NCBI GenBank assembly: GCA_947488175.1
Contig: CANKYO010000002.1
Coordinates: 186,001 to 250,000 of the forward strand
DNA length: 64,000 nucleotides
Reading direction: 5' to 3'
DNA from: an uncultured Paracoccaceae bacterium
GTDB taxonomy: Bacteria; Pseudomonadota; Alphaproteobacteria; Rhodobacterales; Rhodobacteraceae
The notes under the pieces were generated by a model. That model did not search any database. It saw nothing but the letters and a program-made list of their open reading frames with translations, and had not been told where the DNA came from. Of this stretch, positions 7,440 to 17,335 are shown piece after piece. How positions within the stretch are numbered: position 1 is the stretch's first letter; every line of letters starts with the position of its first letter. The position numbers and the translations under genes are program-made.

Positions 7440-9377
7440 TCAGTCCGCTGCCGCCCGGCCCTTGAGCGCGACAATGCCGCGGGGCCGGAACTGGATGAAA
7501 AGGATGATGAAGAGGATCATGTAGGTCTGGGCCGCCAGCGTGTTGGACGGGTTCAGCCATTCTATCCCCTTTTGCAGGAACCCGATCAGGGAGGCCCCCG
7601 CCAGCGTCCCCCAGACATTGCCGACCCCGCCGACGACGACGGTCATGAAGGATTGCACGATGTAATCGGCCCCCATTTCCGATGTAACCTTGGCATAAAG
7701 CCCGATGGCCACGCCAGCGATCCCCGCGATGCCGGATCCCAGCCCGAAGGTCAGCATGTTGATCCGGTCCGGGTTGATCCCCATGGAGGCTGCCATGCCG
7801 GGGTTCTGGGTCACCGCCCGCACCTCAAGCCCCAGCCGTGTCCGTTTGAGGGTGAACAGGATCAGGCCAAGGAAGATCAGCGCCAGAACAAAGATCGCGA
7901 TCCGGATATAGCTGATCTGGATCACGTCGCTGAACACCAGCGCGCCGTCCAGCCATTCCGGCGAGGTGAGCGGCCGGGCCTGCGTGCCAAAGATGTTCTT
8001 GGCTAGTTGCTGTAGGGCGATGGAAATGCCGAACGTCGCCAGAAGCGTTTCCAGCGGGCGGTGATAAAGATGCCGGATCACGAGGCGCTCCATCAGCACC
8101 CCCGCCCCGAATGTCACCGCAAAGGCGAGCGGCAGGGCAATGATGATCGACACGGTGTAGCTGGGCACAAACAACTGCACCACATAGCCGGTATAGGCCC
8201 CCATCATGATGAATTCACCATGGGCCATGTTGATGACCCGCATCACGCCAAAGGTGATGGCAAGGCCGATGGCGGCCAGAAAATAGATCGACGCGAGCGA
8301 GAGCGCATCAAGTGCGAGATCGGCGGTCTGACCAATCGCGACCCGTGTTTCGACCGACGCCAGGGCGGCTTCGGCAGCGGTGGTGATATCGGCGTTATCC
8401 TCGTCATAGCTTTCGAAGAACGTGAACTTGGAAAGGGCGGCATTGCGATCAATCTCGGTCACAAGCGGCGGCACGGTGCCTGCTGCCGCGAGCATCGCAT
8501 AGGCCCGTTCGCGGGCGGCATCGGTGCCCAGTTGTGCGACAGGGACGTCGCCAACACGGCCATCGACGATATTGGCCTCAAGTGCGGTGCGGATCACGCT
8601 GGGTGGTGTGCGGGGGGCCGCCAGATCAGCCGCGACCAGCAGCGCATAGGCTTCGTCCAGCGTCATGTCCTCACCCGGGGTCAAGACCCTGGCCACGTTC
8701 ACATCCGTTGGCAATTCAGCGGCCAGACCGGCGCTGGTGCTCAGGATCTGGTTCAGCACCGCGCGTGCCTCGACACTGGTGTCGGTTGCCAGGCTTTCGA
8801 TGGCCGCGATGCGGTCTTCGGGCGCGTCGGCAAAGCGGGCGGACAGGAAGTTGGCCAATTGTATCTTGCGCGCGCGCAGGGCGCTGTTTTCTTCGCTCTC
8901 GATTGAGGTCAGCAGCGGTTCCAATTGCGATGCGTCCGGCCTGCGGGCAATGGATTCCACCGCAGCCAGACGGCGGGACAGGTCGGGATCGGATAGCTGG
9001 AATTGCACCAGTGCGGTGCCGATCACACGGCGTACACCGCCATTGGGTTTCAATTGGGTGAAACCGGCCTTGTCCGCAACGCTTTCCTCGCCCGTGCCGA
9101 TATCCGTCAGTGCCAGCGCGTCGCCATCTTCATCGGCGATGAAAAACAGCCCGTCATCATCGCGCTGCCACACGGATTTATCCTGCCATTCTTCCAGAAA
9201 CGGTGTGACCTGTGGCAGACCAGAGGCCACCAGATCATCCAGCACCACCCCCACGGTCCGCCGACCGGGGTCTGCGACCTCTTCGGCATGGGTCTGCAGG
9301 ATAGTTTGCAGGTCCTGCGCCTGCGCAGCCGGGGTCAGCCCGATGAACAGGGCGAAAAGGACGAAAAGGCGATACAT
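7440..9377 (-). CDS. urtB: Urea ABC transporter permease UrtB with N-terminal periplasmic domain
   Basis: A 645-residue protein. It begins with a signal peptide (MYRLFVLFALFIGLTPAAQA) and a roughly 320-residue soluble region rich in Ala/Leu helices, followed by a LivH-type permease domain (from about 340) with GEFIMMGAYTGYVVQ and a C-terminal VVGGVGNVWGTLAGASL motif. Long UrtB proteins with such an extension are usual in proteobacteria. It lies 50 bp downstream of urtA, behind a hairpin, so expression probably drops relative to the binding protein. It partners UrtC in the inner membrane. Confidence 0.93.
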   Translation of the reverse strand: MYRLFVLFALFIGLTPAAQAQDLQTILQTHAEEVADPGRRTVGVVLDDLVASGLPQVTPFLEEWQDKSVWQRDDDGLFFIADEDGDALALTDIGTGEESVADKAGFTQLKPNGGVRRVIGTALVQFQLSDPDLSRRLAAVESIARRPDASQLEPLLTSIESEENSALRARKIQLANFLSARFADAPEDRIAAIESLATDTSVEARAVLNQILSTSAGLAAELPTDVNVARVLTPGEDMTLDEAYALLVAADLAAPRTPPSVIRTALEANIVDGRVGDVPVAQLGTDAARERAYAMLAAAGTVPPLVTEIDRNAALSKFTFFESYDEDNADITTAAEAALASVETRVAIGQTADLALDALSLASIYFLAAIGLAITFGVMRVINMAHGEFIMMGAYTGYVVQLFVPSYTVSIIIALPLAFAVTFGAGVLMERLVIRHLYHRPLETLLATFGISIALQQLAKNIFGTQARPLTSPEWLDGALVFSDVIQISYIRIAIFVLALIFLGLILFTLKRTRLGLEVRAVTQNPGMAASMGINPDRINMLTFGLGSGIAGIAGVAIGLYAKVTSEMGADYIVQSFMTVVVGGVGNVWGTLAGASLIGFLQKGIEWLNPSNTLAAQTYMILFIILFIQFRPRGIVALKGRAAAD

Positions 9378-9399
9378 GGGATGTCCCGATAATGGGGTG

Positions 9400-9421
9400 G
9401 GGCGCAGGCGGACCTGCGCCC
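9400..9421. terminator. Attenuator-like hairpin between urtA and urtB
   Basis: GGGCGCAGG-CGGA-CCTGCGCCC is a 9-bp perfect stem directly after the urtA stop, with no T run. In ABC operons such a partial terminator allows more of the binding protein than of the permease to be made; that role is inferred here. Confidence 0.6.
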
Positions 9422-9428
9422 GGTTCGC

Positions 9429-10718
9429 TTAGTAGTTCGAGGTCAGCTGCACGCAGGTCTCGGTTTCGGTGTTGTACATCCCGCAACCAAGGGTCTGCCA
9501 ATCGGATTTCAGCACGGCTGATTCAGGCAGGAAATCGGTCCAGGCGTCGCCGGGGACTTCTTCGGTCTGGCTGATGATGTCGAACTGGCCATCGTCCTGA
9601 ATTTCACCGATCAGCACCGGCTTGGCCAGATGATGGTTGGGCAGCATCACGGCGGTGCCACCTGTCAGGTTCGGGAATTCCTGGCCATACATCGCCTCGC
9701 GGACCGCATCGACCTCGGTCGTTTCTGCGGCGGTCACCGCGTTCACCCACATGTTGAAGCCGATGTAATGGGCCTCCATCGGGTCATTTGTCACGCGCTC
9801 TTCACCGGCGAATTCCTTCCACGCGGCGATGAATTCGGCATTGGCGGGCGTGTCGGCGGACTGGAAATAGTTCCAGGCGGCCAGATGCCCGACAAGGTTG
9901 GAGGTGTCGAGACCGGAAAGCTCTTCCTCACCCACCGAGAATGCGACGACAGGGATGTCATCGGCGGATACACCGGCGGCTGCCAGTTCTTTATAAAAGC
10001 CGATATTGGCGTCACCATTGATGGTGGAAATCACGCCGACCTGTTTGCCGTCTTCTCCAAGGGCCACGACATCGGCGACGATGGTCGCCCAGTCGGAATG
10101 ACCGAAGGGGGTGTAGTTGACGAAAATGTCTTCCTCGGCGATGCCGTTATCCTTGAGGTATTGTTCAAGGATGTTGTTGGTCGTGCGCGGATAGACATAG
10201 TCGGTGCCGAGCAGGGCGAATTTCTCAACGCCCAGTTCTTCAAGGAAATAGTCGGTGGCCGGAATCGCCTGCTGGTTCGGGGCGGCGCCAGTGTAGAACA
10301 CGTTCTTGGAGCTTTCCTCGCCCTCATACTGCACCGGATAGAACAGCAGGCCATTCAGTTCCTCGATCACCGGCAGGACGGATTTGCGCGACACGGATGT
10401 CCAGTTGCCAAAGATCACGTCGACCTCGTGAACGGTCAAAAGCTCGCGGGCCTTTTCCGCAAATAGCGGCCAGTCAGAGGCCGGGTCGACCACGACCGCC
10501 TCAATCTCGCAGCCAAGAACACCACCAGCGGCGTTCTGTTGTTCGATCAGCATCAGCATCGTGTCTTTCAGCGTGGTTTCCGAAATCGCCATCGTCCCGG
10601 AGAGCGAATGCAGCACGCCCACCTTGATCGGTTCAGCACAATCCTGGGCCGCAGCCATGCCGGTGCTGGCCAGAAGAGCGGCAAGAATGGACGCACTCAG
10701 TGAATTTCTATTGGTCAT
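9429..10718 (-). CDS. urtA: Urea ABC transporter substrate-binding protein UrtA
   Basis: A 429-residue periplasmic binding protein. MTNRNSLSASILAALLAS is a signal peptide ending at AAAQ, followed by IKVGVLHSLSGTMAISE, the classic UrtA/LivJ opening. The frame extends to 10874, but ATG at 10718 gives the signal peptide and has GGGGGA upstream. It captures urea or short-chain amides and is first in the urt operon. The promoter must lie in 10719-10996; I could not find a convincing sigma-54 site there, although urt genes are usually nitrogen-controlled. Confidence 0.95.
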   Translation of the reverse strand: MTNRNSLSASILAALLASTGMAAAQDCAEPIKVGVLHSLSGTMAISETTLKDTMLMLIEQQNAAGGVLGCEIEAVVVDPASDWPLFAEKARELLTVHEVDVIFGNWTSVSRKSVLPVIEELNGLLFYPVQYEGEESSKNVFYTGAAPNQQAIPATDYFLEELGVEKFALLGTDYVYPRTTNNILEQYLKDNGIAEEDIFVNYTPFGHSDWATIVADVVALGEDGKQVGVISTINGDANIGFYKELAAAGVSADDIPVVAFSVGEEELSGLDTSNLVGHLAAWNYFQSADTPANAEFIAAWKEFAGEERVTNDPMEAHYIGFNMWVNAVTAAETTEVDAVREAMYGQEFPNLTGGTAVMLPNHHLAKPVLIGEIQDDGQFDIISQTEEVPGDAWTDFLPESAVLKSDWQTLGCGMYNTETETCVQLTSNY

Positions 10719-10996
10719 TGTAACAATGTCCCCCGTTCGGCGCTGCGGTGCCCTATCCATGGGCGCGGTCAGATGATATCGGGACCCCGCAACAGTGATG
10801 TTGTAGTCGCGTGAGGGGCGGTTTCTGCCAGGAAATTCCCTCGCGCGGCGATTGATGCCCTTGCGGACGCCCAAGGGGTAGATGCCGCAGCGCGGCGAGT
10901 CCCGGCGCTGACGCTCAAAAATCAGGCGATCACCGCAAATTGCAGCAAAGATGCTGGATCAGCAGGCCGATTGCCCGAAATTTGTGCGCTGGAAAA

Positions 10997-11917
10997 TCAG
11001 GGCGCGGTGGCGTTGGCAAAGAATTCGCGCCAGGCGACGATCACGTCGTCCGGGCATTCTTCGGCCAGAAAATGCCCCCCGGGCAAAGCCCAGCCGGTGA
11101 CATCCTCGGCCCGTTCACGCCACAAGGCCAGACAATCAAAATGCGCCTCAATCGCGCCCTCCTTGCCCCAGAGCGTCAAGAGCGGCATGGGCAGTTTGGT
11201 CGGATCAGCATCATCATGGGCAATGTCGATGCTGGCAGCGGCGCGATAATCTTCGCAAGCGCAATGGATCAGTGCGGGGTCATCAAAGCAGGTCAGATAT
11301 TCATCCAGCGCCTGCTGGACGAAAGGGGCAGGTTTGGCCGCCCAACCCATACATTTACTGAGCCAGAAAAACGCAGGATCCGCCCCGATCAGCGTTTCGG
11401 GAAACGGATGCGGCAGGGTCAGCCAGTACCAGTGCCAATACCTGTGGGCAAAGGCGCTGTCGCCATCGCGGTACATTTCACGTGTGGGGGCGATGTCCAG
11501 AATAGCCAGCGCGCGCACCCGGTCGGTGTGATCAGCGGCCAGCCTGTGGGCCACCCGCGCGCCGCGATCATGGGCACCGACAAGAAACCTGTCATGGCCC
11601 AGCGCATCCATCACCGCGATCACGTCACCCGCCATGGCCCGTTTGGAATTGGGGGCATGGTCAGGGGCGCTGGGCGGCTTTACCGACCGGCCATAGCCGC
11701 GCAAATCCATGCAGATCACCCGGTAGTCGCGCGCCAGCTCAGCGGCCACCGCATGCCACATGGCCGAGGTCTGGGGATAGCCATGCAGCAGCACCAGCGG
11801 CGGCCCCTCACCCCCGATCCGGCAGAATATCGGGCCATCGGGGCCATCGATAAACCGTTCTTCAAACCCGTCAAAAAACGACGGCGCGACGGGGGCACTG
11901 GCGGCGGCTGGATGCAT
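10997..11917 (-). CDS. Alpha/beta-hydrolase, fluoroacetate/haloacetate dehalogenase type
   Basis: A 306-residue protein with oxyanion-hole motif HGYPQT (about 45-50) and nucleophile elbow GAHDRGARVAHR, in which Asp (about 117) replaces the usual Ser. The following Arg-Gly-Ala-Arg, the YWHWYWLT segment (about 157) and the late GGHF histidine match the residues that bind carboxylate and halide in fluoroacetate dehalogenases. Asp as nucleophile excludes an ordinary esterase; an epoxide hydrolase is the main alternative. ATG at 11917 gives the family's usual length and has GAAGGAA upstream; the longer frame to 12034 is less likely. It is a single gene between urtA and the nuclease. Confidence 0.82.
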   Translation of the reverse strand: MHPAAASAPVAPSFFDGFEERFIDGPDGPIFCRIGGEGPPLVLLHGYPQTSAMWHAVAAELARDYRVICMDLRGYGRSVKPPSAPDHAPNSKRAMAGDVIAVMDALGHDRFLVGAHDRGARVAHRLAADHTDRVRALAILDIAPTREMYRDGDSAFAHRYWHWYWLTLPHPFPETLIGADPAFFWLSKCMGWAAKPAPFVQQALDEYLTCFDDPALIHCACEDYRAAASIDIAHDDADPTKLPMPLLTLWGKEGAIEAHFDCLALWRERAEDVTGWALPGGHFLAEECPDDVIVAWREFFANATAP

Positions 11918-12123
11918 TGATATTCCTTCTCTCGAACCGGTCGCGGCCAGCCTAGAACACCGGATGCAAAACCGTAATGGCGAAATTTCAGGCGCATAAC
12001 CCTGCGTCACTGATAGGCGATTAGGCGCGTTCATCTTCCATTAACAGGTGCGCCGGACAAAATAATGCTGTTACAAATTCCCTACACAACAAAAATGAAG
12101 TCCAACACCGTGGGGAAACGACA

Positions 12124-15100
12124 ATGACATTTTACCGTCCCAATTTTGTATTTGGCACGTTCGGCGACGATGTGCTGACCGGCACAGATGGCCGCGACTA
12201 TGTATTCAGCTTTTTTGGCGATGACGATATTTCGACCGGCGCAGGCAATGACGTGATCGTTGCAGGCTTTGGCAATGACACGATCAACGCTGGCGCGGGC
12301 GATGACCGCATCTATGGTGGTTTCGGTTTTGACATCGCCGCTTATGAAGGCGGGATCGCCGATTACGAGATCACGGTCGGCTATGGCTGGTTTGGCCGCA
12401 CGACCGTCAAATCGACCGGCGATGTGGCCGATGCGGGCAAGGACACGCTTTACGGGGTGGAGGCGCTTTATTTCGCCGCTGACGATTACACGTTGTTTCT
12501 CGACGGCACCAATAATGCGGTGCTGGCGGCTGACGATGTTCTGACGGTGACCGAAGATGGCTCTATCATCAATCCTTTTGCCCTTTTGGTAAATGATCAG
12601 GAATTTGACGGCGACACGCTGACAATCACCGAGGTCGACAGCGTCAGCGCGGCTGGTGTGACCGTCACATTGCGTGACGGCGCAATTGATTACCTGCCCG
12701 GCGACATCTTTGACAGCCTGGCCGAAGGCGAAACAGCAACCGACACGTTCACCTATACCGTCGATGACGGCAAAGGCGGCACCGATACCGCCACCGTGAC
12801 CATCACGATCACCGGCACCAATGACGCGCCGGTGTTGACGGCCAATAACGCCACCATTGACGAAAACACCACCGCGATTGATGCGGGCATCAGCGCGACC
12901 GATGTGGACAGCACCACGCTCAGCTACAGCATCGGCGGCATCGATGCGGGTTTCTTCAGCATCGACCCGGACACAGGCGTGCTCAGCTTCATCAACGCGC
13001 CAGATTTTGAGGCACCCGCAGATGCCGGTGCCGACAATATCTATGACGTCACGGTCACCGTGACCGACGAACAGGGCGGCAGCGCCAGCCAGGACATCAC
13101 GGTTACCGTTGCCGATGTGGACGAGGTGCCGCCAGTCGTCGCCCGGATCAACGAATTCCACTATGACAACGCCGGCAGTGACGTTGGCGAATTTATCGAG
13201 ATTCGCACAAATGCAGGCGATGATGCCAGCGGCCTGCTGGTTGTGCTCTACAATGGCAGCAATGGTAATCCTTACAACACATTCGACCTGTCCGGCGCGG
13301 TACAGACGAGCGATGGCACCTATGATTACTACGTTCTAAACCTGCCTACCAACGGGCTGCAGAACGGCTCCCCTGACGGGATTGCACTGTCGAATGGCGG
13401 CACGCTTGTCGAATTCCTCAGCTATGAAGGCAGCTTTGGCGGCATCGGCGGGGTGGCTGACGGCGTCACCTCAACAGATATCGGCGTGTCAGAGCCGGGA
13501 ACGACGCCTGTCGGTTTCTCGCTCCAACGCAATGACGATGGCACCTGGCGCGAGGCCGAGGAAAACACCGCTGGTGCGGAAAACGTCCCGGCCCCCATCG
13601 AATTGAACGCCCGGATCAACGAATTTCACTATGACAATGACGGCGGAGATGTGGGCGAGTTCATCGAAATCCGCACCAATGCAGGGGCCGATGCAAGCGG
13701 ACTTCTGGTGGAATTGCATAACGGCAGTAACGGGGCGGTTTATCGCACGCCGGACCTGTCCGATGCTGTTCAGACGACTGACGGGACATATGATTATTAT
13801 GTCTTCAACCTGCCCGCCAACGGGCTGCAGAACGGATCGCCTGACGGGATCTCGCTGTCGAATGCTGGCGAACTGGTCGAATTCCTGAGCTATGAGGGGA
13901 CCTTCACCGCCGTGGGCGGTGTCGCGGACGGCACCACATCCACCGATATCGGTGTGTCAGAGCCCAGCACCACGGCCATTGGTGACAGCTTGCAGCGCAA
14001 CCCCGATGGCACCTGGTCGCCTGCCGCCCCCAACACCTCAGGTGCCGCCAATGCGGCCGGGCCAACCAGCGCGCGGATCAATGAATTCCACTATGACGAC
14101 GACGGTGGCGATGATGGCGAATTCATCGAAATCCGGGTCGACGCGGGCGAGGATGTCAGCGCGCTGAACATCGATCTTTACAACGGCAATGGCGGTGGCA
14201 GCTACGCCACCTTTACCGTCAGCAGCGGCACCCAAAGCACCGACGGCACCTATGATTACTATGTGATCGACACGCCCGGCATCCAAAACGGGCCTGATGC
14301 AATTGCCCTGTCCAACAACGGCACAGTGGTCGAATTCCTCAGCTATGAGGGCGAGGTGACGGCCACAGACGGCCCTGCCGCCGGGCAGACATCCACCGAT
14401 ATCGGCGTAGCCGAAGCAGGTGAACCCGAAGGGCAATCCCTGCAACTGGATGCGGACGGCAACTGGGTCGGCCCCATTGACGAAACCCGCGGTGCGGCGA
14501 ACGAGCCAGTGATCAACCCGGCCGAAGACCGGCTGATCAGCGAAATCCAGGGCAGCGGCGATGCGTCCACGCTGGAAGGAGATACGGTGAATGTGGAGGC
14601 CGTGGTGACCCATATCGTCTCCAACGGCTATTTCCTGCAGGAAGAAGATGCCGATGCGGATGGCAATGCGGCCACATCCGAAGGCATCTTTGTCTTCACC
14701 GGCAGTGTGCCGACCGTCGATGTCGGCAATCTGATCGGGATCACGGCAGAGGTGCAGGAACGGTTCGGACAGACCCAACTGACCAATGTCAGCGCGACAG
14801 TGGTGATAGACGCGCTGGTGGCGACACCCACCGCCGCCAGCATCCTTTTGTCCCCTGCCGCCGCACCGGATTTTGAGGCGGTCGAGGGGATGCTGGTCAA
14901 CGTGACCTCTGGCACGCCCGACCCGCTGACTATCATCACCAACTTCAACTTTGACCGGTTCGGTCAATTGGTGATCAGCGCCGGTGTGCAGACCCAGGCC
15001 ACGCAACTTTTCGATGCCCAGACCGAGGCTGACGAAATTGCCGCGCTACAAGAGGCGAATGAAAACAACCGGCTGATCCTTGATGATGGTGACGGGTCCC

Positions 15101-16479
15101 AAAATCCCGACCAGTTCGAGTTTGTGCCCGGAGGCCCGGGCGACAACGGCAACGGTTTCCTTGATGCCGGTGACAATTTTGGCGATGGGGGGTCCACCAT
15201 CCGGCTGGGCGCAGAGATCAATGATGACGTGACCGGTGTCATGTCCTTTGCCTTTGGCGATTACCAACTGGTGGTCACCGAAACGCTGGATATCGACGAA
15301 AGCACCAATAGCGGTGCGCGGCAGGACACGCCCGACGATGTGGGCGGCACCCTGCAGGTCGCCAGCGTCAACATGCTCAACTACTTCTCGACCATTGATG
15401 AGCCTGGGGCAGGATCGGGGCCGAACAACCTTGACCCGCGCGGGGCTGACAGCCCCGAGGAACTGGTGCGGCAGACGGAAAAATCCGTCGCGGCCATTCT
15501 TGGGACAGGGGCCGAGGTGCTGGCATTGCAGGAAATCGAAAACAACGGGTTCGGCCCGGACTCGGCCCTGCAAACGCTGGTCGATGCGCTGAATGCGGAA
15601 GGGACCGCCGCCAACTATGCCTTTGTCGATCCGTCAAACGGAACAGAGGATTTCATCGGCACCGACGCGATCCAGACCGCAATCATCTACGATGCCAACG
15701 CGGTCACGCTGGTCAGTGCGGATTTCATCCAGTTCGAAGAAACCTCTGCCGCGACGACCTTTGCATTGGCCAATGTGCTTGATACAGCGCTGGGCACGGA
15801 CCGCGTTGGCGACTTTGATCGCAACCGTCCGTCCGTGGCAGCCACGTTCGAGGACAATGCGACGGGCGAAACCTTCACGATCGTGTCGTCCCATTTCAAA
15901 TCCAAAGGGCCCAGTGGGCTGGATCGGCTGGCAGATGACGCACAGGCGGCACTTGATGCCGGTACGGCGGTTGGGTTCACCCAGGCGGATGTCGACGCGC
16001 TGCGGGCTGACCCGAACTTTGACCAGGGCAACGGGCAGGGGTTTTGGAACCAGGTGCGGCTGGATGCGGCCATCGAACTCGGCGACTGGATCGAAAATGG
16101 CTATAACGGCACAGGCACGGACAACTACCTGCTGCTGGGCGATCTGAACGCCTATGCCGAGGAAGATCCGGTACAGCATCTGGATGATGATGCCGGTCTG
16201 GTCGATCTGATTGATGAATTCATCGGACAAGAGAACGCATATAGCTTTGTCTTTGACGGGCAGCGCGGCACGCTGGATCAGGGCCTGGCCGATGATACGC
16301 TGGCGGCGTTTGTCACCGGTGCCACCGAATGGCACATCAATGCGGACGAACCGGACCTTCTGAACTACGATACATCGTTCAAAAACCCGCTCTTCTTCAA
16401 CGATGGGGTCTATGCGGCGTCCGACCACGATCCGCTGATTGTCGGGCTGGACTTCGGCGGTATCACGACAATCGCATAA
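12124..16479 (+). CDS. Giant secreted nuclease (ExeM/NucH type) with RTX-like N-terminus and three lamin-tail-like repeats
   Basis: The 1451-residue protein reads as a mosaic. Residues 1-75 have Gly/Asp-rich RTX-like nonapeptides (TGTDGRD, STGAGNDV, NAGAGDDR). Residues 135-335 are VCBS/cadherin-like. Three lamin-tail-like domains each begin ARINEFHYD (about 340, 496, 650), then comes an OB-fold region (about 800-930). The C-terminal endonuclease/exonuclease/phosphatase domain shows SVNMLNYF, LALQEIENNGF, VSSHFKSKG, LLGDLNAY and ASDHDPL, the metal-binding and catalytic motifs of ExeM/NucH enzymes. There is no cleavable signal peptide, so type I secretion is plausible. Likely role: extracellular DNA degradation for nutrient or biofilm use. 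The RTX block is N-terminal rather than next to the C-terminus. Confidence 0.88.
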   Translation: MTFYRPNFVFGTFGDDVLTGTDGRDYVFSFFGDDDISTGAGNDVIVAGFGNDTINAGAGDDRIYGGFGFDIAAYEGGIADYEITVGYGWFGRTTVKSTGDVADAGKDTLYGVEALYFAADDYTLFLDGTNNAVLAADDVLTVTEDGSIINPFALLVNDQEFDGDTLTITEVDSVSAAGVTVTLRDGAIDYLPGDIFDSLAEGETATDTFTYTVDDGKGGTDTATVTITITGTNDAPVLTANNATIDENTTAIDAGISATDVDSTTLSYSIGGIDAGFFSIDPDTGVLSFINAPDFEAPADAGADNIYDVTVTVTDEQGGSASQDITVTVADVDEVPPVVARINEFHYDNAGSDVGEFIEIRTNAGDDASGLLVVLYNGSNGNPYNTFDLSGAVQTSDGTYDYYVLNLPTNGLQNGSPDGIALSNGGTLVEFLSYEGSFGGIGGVADGVTSTDIGVSEPGTTPVGFSLQRNDDGTWREAEENTAGAENVPAPIELNARINEFHYDNDGGDVGEFIEIRTNAGADASGLLVELHNGSNGAVYRTPDLSDAVQTTDGTYDYYVFNLPANGLQNGSPDGISLSNAGELVEFLSYEGTFTAVGGVADGTTSTDIGVSEPSTTAIGDSLQRNPDGTWSPAAPNTSGAANAAGPTSARINEFHYDDDGGDDGEFIEIRVDAGEDVSALNIDLYNGNGGGSYATFTVSSGTQSTDGTYDYYVIDTPGIQNGPDAIALSNNGTVVEFLSYEGEVTATDGPAAGQTSTDIGVAEAGEPEGQSLQLDADGNWVGPIDETRGAANEPVINPAEDRLISEIQGSGDASTLEGDTVNVEAVVTHIVSNGYFLQEEDADADGNAATSEGIFVFTGSVPTVDVGNLIGITAEVQERFGQTQLTNVSATVVIDALVATPTAASILLSPAAAPDFEAVEGMLVNVTSGTPDPLTIITNFNFDRFGQLVISAGVQTQATQLFDAQTEADEIAALQEANENNRLILDDGDGSQNPDQFEFVPGGPGDNGNGFLDAGDNFGDGGSTIRLGAEINDDVTGVMSFAFGDYQLVVTETLDIDESTNSGARQDTPDDVGGTLQVASVNMLNYFSTIDEPGAGSGPNNLDPRGADSPEELVRQTEKSVAAILGTGAEVLALQEIENNGFGPDSALQTLVDALNAEGTAANYAFVDPSNGTEDFIGTDAIQTAIIYDANAVTLVSADFIQFEETSAATTFALANVLDTALGTDRVGDFDRNRPSVAATFEDNATGETFTIVSSHFKSKGPSGLDRLADDAQAALDAGTAVGFTQADVDALRADPNFDQGNGQGFWNQVRLDAAIELGDWIENGYNGTGTDNYLLLGDLNAYAEEDPVQHLDDDAGLVDLIDEFIGQENAYSFVFDGQRGTLDQGLADDTLAAFVTGATEWHINADEPDLLNYDTSFKNPLFFNDGVYAASDHDPLIVGLDFGGITTIA
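13141..14520 (+). repeat. Three tandem lamin-tail-like coding repeats
   Basis: Units start at 13141, 13609 and 14071 (spacings 468 and 462 bp, in frame). Each begins with a codon run for ARINEFHYD and passes through a block for LSYEG near its end. Nucleotide identity between units 1 and 2 is high by eye, indicating relatively recent duplication; unit 3 is more diverged. Confidence 0.85.
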
Positions 16480-16491
16480 AATCGAAATGGC

Positions 16492-16512
16492 GCGGCGACC
16501 TCTGGTTGCCGC
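16492..16512. terminator. Terminator hairpin between convergent genes
   Basis: GCGGCGACC-TCT-GGTTGCCGC forms a 9-bp stem with one G-T pair, located between the nuclease stop and the end of the minus-strand gene at 16520. Confidence 0.65.
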
Positions 16513-16519
16513 GTCGCCC

Positions 16520-17302
16520 CTAGGCCGTGATGGCTGACCAGGATCCGACGATTGTGGGCAGTGCGGCCTCATCGTAGGAAAACACGCAAGCCTCATCATC
16601 AATCATGGCAAGGGCCGCGCCCTCCGACCCATCAAGCGCACCGTCCAGACAGACGAGCATTGGCCCCTCTGTCGCCGCCTTCAGCGCCTTGTGACGTTTG
16701 CGGAAATCGGCAATCTGTTCGTCCCAGATCGCCTGCAAGGGGGCGTCATCGCCGACGGTCTCGACCACCTTGCCAGCTTCCAGATAAATCATGCTGCGAA
16801 TGGCGTCTGTATTGGCCGCCAGAAACCGTTCCATCGGTGGGGCGGGGCGGGCATCCATATCGACGCCCCATTCCTTTGCCAGACCAGTGGCCGACAGGCC
16901 AGCATCGCCGCTGCTGCCAATCGGACGCACCGGGGTGCTGCGTACGGTGATCTGCGTGGCGGCATCCGCCAATTTGGTCAACAGCTTGCCTGCGGATTTC
17001 AGAACATCAGGCGCATCGCGGGTCAGGACCTGATCAATGACCGCATCCACACCGGGGGCGTCGCCCTCAACCTCGACAATGCCGCGCAGCCGGCGACCGG
17101 CCACCACCATGCTGACGGTCACATCACCCAGCCCGAAGACCAGCGTGCGTTCCAGCACGGTGTCATCGACCTCGCGCAGGATCGCCACCATTGCTGGCGG
17201 GGCGCCACCCTGGCTGATCACACGGGCACCGCCGGGCGCAAACACGGCATCTTCGGCAATCAGCGCGGCGAGTTTCGTGGCAAGAGCCGTCAAATCATTC
17301 AC
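16520..17302 (-). CDS. Unknown protein, last gene of the kinase/dynamin cluster
   Basis: A 260-residue acidic protein that I do not recognise. The N-terminal half is alpha/beta (alternating hydrophobics such as ERTLVFGLGDVTVSMVV). The C-terminal half contains LAANTDAIRSMIYLEAGKVV and a charged helix DEQIADFRKRHKALKAATEG. There is no signal peptide or membrane helix, so it is probably cytoplasmic. It lies 33 bp after the small gene at 17336 and in the same direction as the GTPases, so it probably acts with them. No catalytic motif was seen. Confidence 0.75.
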   Translation of the reverse strand: MNDLTALATKLAALIAEDAVFAPGGARVISQGGAPPAMVAILREVDDTVLERTLVFGLGDVTVSMVVAGRRLRGIVEVEGDAPGVDAVIDQVLTRDAPDVLKSAGKLLTKLADAATQITVRSTPVRPIGSSGDAGLSATGLAKEWGVDMDARPAPPMERFLAANTDAIRSMIYLEAGKVVETVGDDAPLQAIWDEQIADFRKRHKALKAATEGPMLVCLDGALDGSEGAALAMIDDEACVFSYDEAALPTIVGSWSAITA

Positions 17303-17335
17303 GCAAGTGGTCCTGATCCAGTTACAATTATCGCG

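Noticed and set aside
10719-10996. Sigma-54 promoter for urtA
   Set aside because: No TGGC-N8-TTGC-type pair was found at proper spacing on the minus strand.
13141-14520. CRISPR-like repeats in the nuclease gene
   Set aside because: The 460-bp spacing and in-frame domain repeats show protein-domain duplication, not a CRISPR array.
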